DNA of 48,501 nt. Source: an uncultured Prochlorococcus sp. (GTDB taxonomy: Bacteria; Cyanobacteriota; Cyanobacteriia; PCC-6307; Cyanobiaceae). Location: contig CACBVE010000002.1 of assembly GCA_902542595.1 (NCBI GenBank), forward strand, positions 1 through 48,501, written 5' to 3'. Below are positions 42,430 to 48,501 of the stretch, piece after piece (the first letter of the stretch is position 1; every line of letters begins with the position of its first letter). A program made the position numbers and the translations under genes. The notes under the pieces were generated by a model. The model did no database searches, was not told where the DNA came from, and was given only the letters and a program-made list of their open reading frames with translations.

Positions 42430-43074
42430 TCACTTTTTGATAACTTTATCAATTAACCCATATTCGACTGCTTCTGAGGGCGATAAAAAATAATCTCTTT
42501 CTGTATCTTCATTAATCTTGTCTAAAGGTTGTCCAGTATGATCTGCTAAAAGCGAATTTAATGTTTTCTTAAGAAAAAGAATTTCTTTAGCTTGAATTTC
42601 AATTTCAACAGCCTGACCTTGTGCACCTCCAAGAGGCTGATGAATCATTATCCTAGAATTAGGCAACGCTAATCTTTTTCCCTTTGCTCCTCCAGACAGT
42701 AAAAATGCTCCCATACTTGCAGCTACTCCAAAACATATTGTCACTACGTCTGGGGAAATTTGTTGCATAGTGTCGTATATGGCCATTCCTGCAGTTACTG
42801 ATCCACCAGGAGAATTGATATATATTTGAATGTCTTTTTCGGGATCTTCAGCTTCAAGAAATAATAATTGTGCAACAAGAGAGTCAGATACTTGATCATT
42901 AATTCCGGTACCTAAAAAAATTATTCTTTCCCTCAAAAGTCTTGAATATATATCAAAGGCTCTTTCTCCCCTACCAGATTGTTCTATAACTGTAGGAACA
43001 GCAGCAATAGTTTTATTATTACTTTCGTAAGAACTTATTGAGCTTTGGATCAAATGTTTTTTTTCTGAGTTCAC
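42430..43074 (-). CDS. clpP: ATP-dependent Clp protease proteolytic subunit
   Basis: [66 protein letters not shown]. Confidence 0.98.
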   Translation of the reverse strand: MNSEKKHLIQSSISSYESNNKTIAAVPTVIEQSGRGERAFDIYSRLLRERIIFLGTGINDQVSDSLVAQLLFLEAEDPEKDIQIYINSPGGSVTAGMAIYDTMQQISPDVVTICFGVAASMGAFLLSGGAKGKRLALPNSRIMIHQPLGGAQGQAVEIEIQAKEILFLKKTLNSLLADHTGQPLDKINEDTERDYFLSPSEAVEYGLIDKVIKK

Positions 43075-43139
43075 AAATTAGTTTTCGTCTTTTAAATAAT
43101 TTAAGGGGTTTTTGTTTAATTAGTAGGAAATTTTATAAA

Positions 43140-44573
43140 TTATTTTTTTTCTTTTTTATTTTGAGTTTTTGAAGTTTTTGAGGTTTTTGAAGTTTTTGTC
43201 GCAGTTTTTGTGGCTTTTGCTGCTTTGGAGGTTTTGGTAGCTTTAGAAGTTTTTGTAGTTTTTTCTTTTACTTCAGAATTTTCTTCAAGCCAAATTATTA
43301 ATTTTTCTTTGAGTAGATCGTTACTTACTACTTCTGTTAATTTTTTAATATCTATTTGTTTTGAAGATTGAGAGATTGCATCTTCATAATCTTTCATTTT
43401 TAAATCAATTTCATTTTTCTCGACTTTTACGTTTTCTTTTTCAGCTAATGCTTTTAAAGCTAAATTTCTTTGAACATTTTTTTCCGCTTGAGGCCTTGTG
43501 GACTCTGCTAATGACTTAACTAATTCTGGAGTGAAAGTAGATTTTACATCAAGACCTTGTTGAGCAAATCTTTGAGCGGTTTGTTCAATATTATTCCTCA
43601 CTTCTATATCAATCATAGATTTTGGAATTTCAGCAACCAATTCGTTTGTTAAGGCATCTAATAAAGCTTCAATTTTGATATCTTTTTGAGTTTTTTCAAA
43701 GTTGTCTTTAAGTTGCTTTTCAATATCTTTCTTTAACTCTTTTAATGATTCTTTGTTGCCAGACTGTTTTGCAAAATCGTCATTAAGTTCAGGTAATTCT
43801 TTTTCCTTAAGATCCTTAAGATTTACTTCAAAAATTGCTTCTTTGCCTCTTGAATCCTCATGAGAATAATCATCAGGAAATTTAAGGTTAAGTGTTTTAG
43901 TATCACCAATTTTCATCTTTACGATTCCTTCAACGAAACCAGGAATCATTTTGTTTTTTTCTAACTCAAGATCCATTGATTCACTTGTTCCACCATCAAT
44001 CTCTTTACCAGAATCTTTATATTTTCCTTTGAAACTAACTACAGCAATATCTCCTAATTTTGCTGCTCTATTGGTAACTGGAATAATGTTTGCAAACTGA
44101 TTTCTAGATTTTTCTAGCGCTTCATCTATTGACTTGGGATCAAACTTTGTCTTTGATATTTCAACACTTAGTCCTTTGGATTTTTTAAGTTTTAATTCTG
44201 GGGCAACATCAGTTTGAAGAGTAACCTTAAGTGATTTTTCAGGACTAAACTTTGCAAGTAAAGATTCAAATCCATCTACCAATTCTGGCTCACTTAGTGG
44301 CTCTATAGATTTTATTTTTAAAGCTTCTTGCCATGATTTATCAATAATTTTTTCCAGAGCAGAAGCATGTAATTGTGTGATGCCAATTCTTTGGATTAAG
44401 ACTTGTTTAGGAATCTTACCAAGTCTAAATCCCGGAATTTTAGCCGTACGACTGATAGAACTGATTGTTTCATTTACATACGTTTTGCATGTCTCAGATG
44501 GTATTTCTAATTCGAATGAAATTCTACTTTGAGGAAGAGGTGTTGTTTTGACTATTAGTTCATCTTTAGCCAT
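43140..44573 (-). CDS. tig: Trigger factor
   Basis: Ribosome-binding GFRLGKIPKQVLIQRIG, PPIase-like domain DIAVVSFKGKYKDSGKEIDGGTSESMDLELEKNKMIPGFVEGI; upstream of clpP-clpX. Confidence 0.95.
   Translation of the reverse strand: MAKDELIVKTTPLPQSRISFELEIPSETCKTYVNETISSISRTAKIPGFRLGKIPKQVLIQRIGITQLHASALEKIIDKSWQEALKIKSIEPLSEPELVDGFESLLAKFSPEKSLKVTLQTDVAPELKLKKSKGLSVEISKTKFDPKSIDEALEKSRNQFANIIPVTNRAAKLGDIAVVSFKGKYKDSGKEIDGGTSESMDLELEKNKMIPGFVEGIVKMKIGDTKTLNLKFPDDYSHEDSRGKEAIFEVNLKDLKEKELPELNDDFAKQSGNKESLKELKKDIEKQLKDNFEKTQKDIKIEALLDALTNELVAEIPKSMIDIEVRNNIEQTAQRFAQQGLDVKSTFTPELVKSLAESTRPQAEKNVQRNLALKALAEKENVKVEKNEIDLKMKDYEDAISQSSKQIDIKKLTEVVSNDLLKEKLIIWLEENSEVKEKTTKTSKATKTSKAAKATKTATKTSKTSKTSKTQNKKEKK
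43160..43270 (-). repeat. Low-complexity coding repeat in the tig 3' end
   Basis: Reiterated gaagtttttgag/gtttttga-type units on the plus strand encode ...TTKTSKATKTSKAAKATKTATKTSKTSKTSKTQNKKEKK. Confidence 0.8.
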
Positions 44574-44613
44574 GTTTTTCTAAGTTATTACTATGAGCCG
44601 AATCTTAATTATT

Positions 44614-44626
44614 TCACATTATGTGA
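44614..44626. promoter_or_regulatory. Perfect inverted repeat TCACAT-T-ATGTGA in the divergent tig/asd intergenic region
   Basis: 6-bp arms around a 1-nt centre, between divergent starts at 44573 and 44698; possible operator, unverified. Confidence 0.3.
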
Positions 44627-44697
44627 TTTCCTTGAAAGTTAATTTTTTGATAAAGTAAAAAAAATAGTCAAACTACTAATAAAAATCATTTTTAAGT

Positions 44698-45729
44698 GTG
44701 AGACAATCTCCGTATTTGCCTAATAGGCCATTAAAAGTTGCTGTTTTAGGTTCTTCAGGTGCTGTGGGATCTGAATTACTAAAAATTCTTGAACAACGTG
44801 ATTTCCCAATATCAGAATTGGTCTTGCTTTCATCAGAGCGCTCAGAAGGAAAAAAAATTATTTGGAAAGATGAAGAATTAGTTACAAAAAAAACAACTAA
44901 GGAAGAATTTAAGAATCTTGATTTAGTTTTGGCTTCAGCTGGCGGAAGTATTTCAAAAAAATGGTTGTCTACCATTATTGATCAAAATGCTTTACTGATA
45001 GATAATTCAAGTGCTTTCAGATTAGATAAGAACGTTCCTCTTATAGTTCCTGAAGTTAATGCTAGTGAAGTACTTAATCATGATGGGGTAATAGCAAATC
45101 CAAACTGCACTACCATTTTGTTGACATTAGTTTTAGCTCCATTAAACAAACTTTCGACTATTCAAAGAGTTATAGTCTCAACATATCAATCTGTCAGTGG
45201 TGCAGGCCAACTGGCGATGGAGGAACTAAAACTTTTAACTGAACAATATCTTCAAGGAAATCCTCAAAAAAGTGAAGTTTTGCCATACTCCCTTGCTTTT
45301 AATTTGTTTTTACATAATTCCCCTATGCTTTCAAATAATTACTGCGAAGAAGAGATGAAAATGGTTAATGAGACAAGGAAAATATTAAATATTGCTTATT
45401 TAAAGCTCTCTGCTACATGTGTTCGAGTCCCAGTACTGAGAGCACATTCTGAATCGATCAATATTGAATTTGCCGATGTAGTTGAGCCAAAAGATGCTAT
45501 TGAAGAATTAAAAAAATCTCCTGGAATTGAAGTTATTGAGGATTACAAAAATAATAGATTTCCTATGCCAAATGACGTTATGGGAAGGGATAATGTTGCT
45601 GTTGGCAGGCTAAGAACTGATATAAGTCAGCCTCATGGATTAGAATTATGGTTATGTGGAGATCAAATAAGAAAAGGAGCAGCTCTGAATGCTGTTCAAA
45701 TAGCTGAGTTATTAATTCCAAAAAAATGA
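44698..45729 (+). CDS. asd: Aspartate-semialdehyde dehydrogenase
   Basis: [60 protein letters not shown] start. Confidence 0.97.
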   Translation: MRQSPYLPNRPLKVAVLGSSGAVGSELLKILEQRDFPISELVLLSSERSEGKKIIWKDEELVTKKTTKEEFKNLDLVLASAGGSISKKWLSTIIDQNALLIDNSSAFRLDKNVPLIVPEVNASEVLNHDGVIANPNCTTILLTLVLAPLNKLSTIQRVIVSTYQSVSGAGQLAMEELKLLTEQYLQGNPQKSEVLPYSLAFNLFLHNSPMLSNNYCEEEMKMVNETRKILNIAYLKLSATCVRVPVLRAHSESINIEFADVVEPKDAIEELKKSPGIEVIEDYKNNRFPMPNDVMGRDNVAVGRLRTDISQPHGLELWLCGDQIRKGAALNAVQIAELLIPKK

Positions 45730-46628
45730 TTACAGACAAAACTGAGTGTAATAATCCACTATTTGGAAGAATATTGACTGCAATGGTTACTCCATTTACT
45801 GAGAATGGAGATGTAGATTATGAACTAGCTATAAAACTTTCAAATTATCTTTTTGAGAACGGTTCCGATGGAATTGTGTTGTGCGGTACTACTGGAGAAT
45901 CTCCGACTCTTTCATGGGCGGAACAGCATGATTTATTTATTGCGGTAAAAGGATCTTTGGATGCAAGCTGTAAAGTAATAGTTGGCACTGGTAGCAATTG
46001 TACAAGCGAAGCTGTGGAAGCTACAAAAAAAGCTTACGACTCTGGTGCCGACGGTGCTTTGGTTGTTGTTCCTTATTACAATAGGCCGCCTCAAGAAGGT
46101 CTTTATAAACATTTCAGTTCTATTGCTAAATCTGCAAAGGATTTGCCTCTTATGCTCTACAACATTCCTGGCAGGACTGGATGCAATTTATTACCTGATA
46201 CTGTGAAGAAACTTATGGATTTTTCAAATATTCTCAGTATTAAAGCTGCAAGCGGTAGAATAGAAGAAGTAACAGAAATAAGAGCTATTTGTGGCTCCGA
46301 ACTCTCTGTATATAGTGGCGACGATTCATTGTTGCTTCCAATGTTATCTGTAGGTGCTGTAGGAGTAGTAAGTGTTGCAAGTCATTTAGTTGGATTGCAA
46401 TTGAAAGAAATGATTCTTTCTTTTCAAAGTGGAAATGTTTCCAATGCTCTTGCTATTCATGAAAAACTTCAGCCTCTTTTCAAAGCACTTTTTATGACTA
46501 CTAATCCAATCCCAATTAAGGCTGCTTTGGAGCTATCGGGATGGGATGTAGGCAATCCTAGAAGTCCTTTGTCACCTTTAAACAATGACATGAAAAAGCA
46601 ACTATCTTTTATCCTGAATTCCCTATAA
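45726..46628 (+). CDS. dapA: 4-hydroxy-tetrahydrodipicolinate synthase
   Basis: [60 protein letters not shown] overlap with asd. Confidence 0.98.
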   Translation: MITDKTECNNPLFGRILTAMVTPFTENGDVDYELAIKLSNYLFENGSDGIVLCGTTGESPTLSWAEQHDLFIAVKGSLDASCKVIVGTGSNCTSEAVEATKKAYDSGADGALVVVPYYNRPPQEGLYKHFSSIAKSAKDLPLMLYNIPGRTGCNLLPDTVKKLMDFSNILSIKAASGRIEEVTEIRAICGSELSVYSGDDSLLLPMLSVGAVGVVSVASHLVGLQLKEMILSFQSGNVSNALAIHEKLQPLFKALFMTTNPIPIKAALELSGWDVGNPRSPLSPLNNDMKKQLSFILNSL

Positions 46629-46634
46629 TAGGGA
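46620..46634 (+). terminator. Near-perfect palindrome at the dapA stop, possible terminator or attenuator
   Basis: TCCCTA-TAA-TAGGGA containing the dapA TAA, followed by TTATATTTAAC. Confidence 0.4.
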
Positions 46635-46708
46635 TTATATTTAACTTGATAATTAAATTTAAATAAACCTTATTTGATTACAAGCAGGCCTTCATAAATT
46701 TCAAAATT

Positions 46709-48501
46709 ATGCAATCAAGAACAAATTCAACTGTAAATAGATCTACTCATGATTCATCTAGATCTAAAAGTAATACGCCAGCTCTACGAGTAATACCTCT
46801 TGGAGGACTACATGAAATAGGAAAAAACACTTGCGTTTTTGAATATGGTGAGGAATTAATGCTTGTTGATGCTGGCTTAGCTTTCCCTTCTGATGGTATG
46901 CATGGCGTAAACGTTGTTATGCCTGATACAACTTTTTTAAAAGAAAATCAAAGAAGAATAAAAGGAATGATTGTCACCCACGGGCATGAAGATCACATTG
47001 GAGGTATTTCTCATCATCTAAAGCATTTTAATATACCCATTATTTATGGCCCAAGACTGGCAATGTCAATGCTTAGAGGAAAAATGGAGGAAGCAGGTGT
47101 ATCTGATAGAACAACTATACAGACTGTAAATCCAAGAGATGTTGTAAAAGTAGGACAACATTTTTCTGTTGAATTTATTCGAAATACCCATTCTATTTGC
47201 GATAGCTTTTCTTTAGCAGTTACAACACCTGTTGGCACAATTATTTTCACGGGAGATTTTAAGTTTGATCATATGCCAGTAGATGGAGAGCAATTCGATA
47301 TTGAAAGAATGGTGCATTACGGAGAGAAGGGTGTTTTATGCATGTTCAGTGATTCTACTAATGCCGAAGTTCCAGGTTTTTGTCCTTCTGAGAAGACTAT
47401 CTATCCCTCTTTAGAAAAACATATTGCAGAGGCAAAAGAACGAGTTATCCTTACCACTTTTGCTAGTTCTGTGCATAGAGTGACAATGATCTTAGAATTG
47501 GCCATGAAACATGGAAGAAAGGTCGGTTTGTTAGGTAGATCGATGATAAATGTTATTGCTAAGGCAAGAGATATTGGTTATATGAAATGCCCAGATGATT
47601 TGTTTGTTCCTATCAAGCAAATTAGAGATTTGCCAGACAGGGAGACCTTATTATTAATGACAGGTAGTCAAGGAGAACCTCTAGCAGCATTAAGCAGAAT
47701 CTCTCGTGGTGAACATCAACATGTTCGTCTTAAGACTACTGATACTGTAATATTTTCAGCCAGCCCAATTCCTGGTAATACTATTTCTGTTGTTAATACA
47801 ATAGATAGATTAATGAAACTTGGAGCAAAGGTTGTTTATGGAAAGGGTGAGAATATTCATGTTTCTGGTCATGGTTTTCAAGAAGATCAAAAGTTAATGT
47901 TGGCACTCGCAAAACCTAAGTTTTTTGTTCCTGTTCATGGAGAACATAGAATGCTTGTTTGTCATGGAAAGAGTGCACAAACTATGGGGGTCCCAAAGGA
48001 CAATATCTTAATTATTGAAAATGGAGATGTAGTTGAGTTAACACCTAATTCTATTCAAAAGGGTGATCCTGTAAAAGCTGGTGTTGAACTGCTTGATAAC
48101 TCACGAAATGGGATAGTAGATGCTCGAGTATTAAAAGAAAGGCAGCAATTAGCTGGGGATGGTGTAGTAACTGTTTTAGCTCCTATTAGTACAGATGGGA
48201 AGATGGTTGCGCCTCCTAGAGTTAATTTAAGAGGAGTTGTTACTACTGCAGAGCCAAGAAAAATGTCTATGTGGACAGAACGAGAAATAAGCTGGGTCTT
48301 AGAAAATAGATGGAAACAATTATCCAGACAAACTGGGCCTAATAATTTTGAGGTAGATTGGATTGGTGTACAAAGAGAAATTGAAAATGGTTTATCGAGA
48401 AGAATGAGAAGAGAATTACAAGTTGAACCACTTATTTTGTGTTTAGTTCAACCTGCTCCAAGTGGAACTCGTGCTTATATTCCAAAGATTACCGAAGAGC
48501 A
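46709..48501 (+). CDS. rnj: Ribonuclease J (metallo-beta-lactamase/beta-CASP family), truncated by the right edge
   Basis: ATG at 46709: MQSRTNSTVNRSTHDSSRSKSNTPALRVIPLGGLHEIGKNTCVFEYGEELMLVDAGLAFP; GMIVTHGHEDHIGGI, FSDSTNAE, MTGSQGEPLAALSRIS, FVPVHGEHRM. Absent from the track because it has no stop in the window. Confidence 0.95.
   Translation, partial: MQSRTNSTVNRSTHDSSRSKSNTPALRVIPLGGLHEIGKNTCVFEYGEELMLVDAGLAFPSDGMHGVNVVMPDTTFLKENQRRIKGMIVTHGHEDHIGGISHHLKHFNIPIIYGPRLAMSMLRGKMEEAGVSDRTTIQTVNPRDVVKVGQHFSVEFIRNTHSICDSFSLAVTTPVGTIIFTGDFKFDHMPVDGEQFDIERMVHYGEKGVLCMFSDSTNAEVPGFCPSEKTIYPSLEKHIAEAKERVILTTFASSVHRVTMILELAMKHGRKVGLLGRSMINVIAKARDIGYMKCPDDLFVPIKQIRDLPDRETLLLMTGSQGEPLAALSRISRGEHQHVRLKTTDTVIFSASPIPGNTISVVNTIDRLMKLGAKVVYGKGENIHVSGHGFQEDQKLMLALAKPKFFVPVHGEHRMLVCHGKSAQTMGVPKDNILIIENGDVVELTPNSIQKGDPVKAGVELLDNSRNGIVDARVLKERQQLAGDGVVTVLAPISTDGKMVAPPRVNLRGVVTTAEPRKMSMWTEREISWVLENRWKQLSRQTGPNNFEVDWIGVQREIENGLSRRMRRELQVEPLILCLVQPAPSGTRAYIPKITEE

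Overview
AT-rich 48.5 kb chromosomal window that reads as a high-light-adapted Prochlorococcus (marine picocyanobacterium). This is inferred from composition, gene content and gene order; no search was run. It is densely packed with housekeeping genes: ppk(partial)-MFS, cobA, pabC/pabB, queC/queE, pyrG, aspS, gcvT, speB, speE, mazG, tRNA-Val(TAC), an IscA/HesB-like protein, valS, a VTT/DedA-type membrane protein, an ATP-dependent DNA ligase, a SprT-like protein, a chorismate-lyase-like protein, mnmG, dnaB, rplI, a delta-9 desaturase, an HTH protein, a methionine-gamma-lyase-like PLP enzyme, gcvH, gcvP, sqdX, sqdB, thiG, a TPR protein, rplT, rpmI, a SPOR-SpoIID protein, a GT2 glycosyltransferase, dnaX, clpX, clpP, tig, asd, dapA and a partial RNase J. 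I see no prophage, CRISPR array, IS element or toxin-antitoxin locus, and no strong case for a wholly new multi-gene system. The observations most worth checking are: (1) a T4-type ATP-dependent DNA ligase in an apparent three-ORF minus-strand unit with a membrane-anchored protein and an unlisted 50-aa ORF, divergent from a SprT-like protease; (2) a lipoprotein signal-peptide relic, or T7-tract frameshift, directly upstream of valS; (3) an in-frame A AAA AAT slippery heptamer followed at once by a -1 frame TAG in dnaX, near the expected end of the clamp-loader core; (4) a repetitive Lys/Thr/Ser/Ala tail on trigger factor; and (5) a tight HTH / Met-gamma-lyase-like / gcvH / gcvP cluster.
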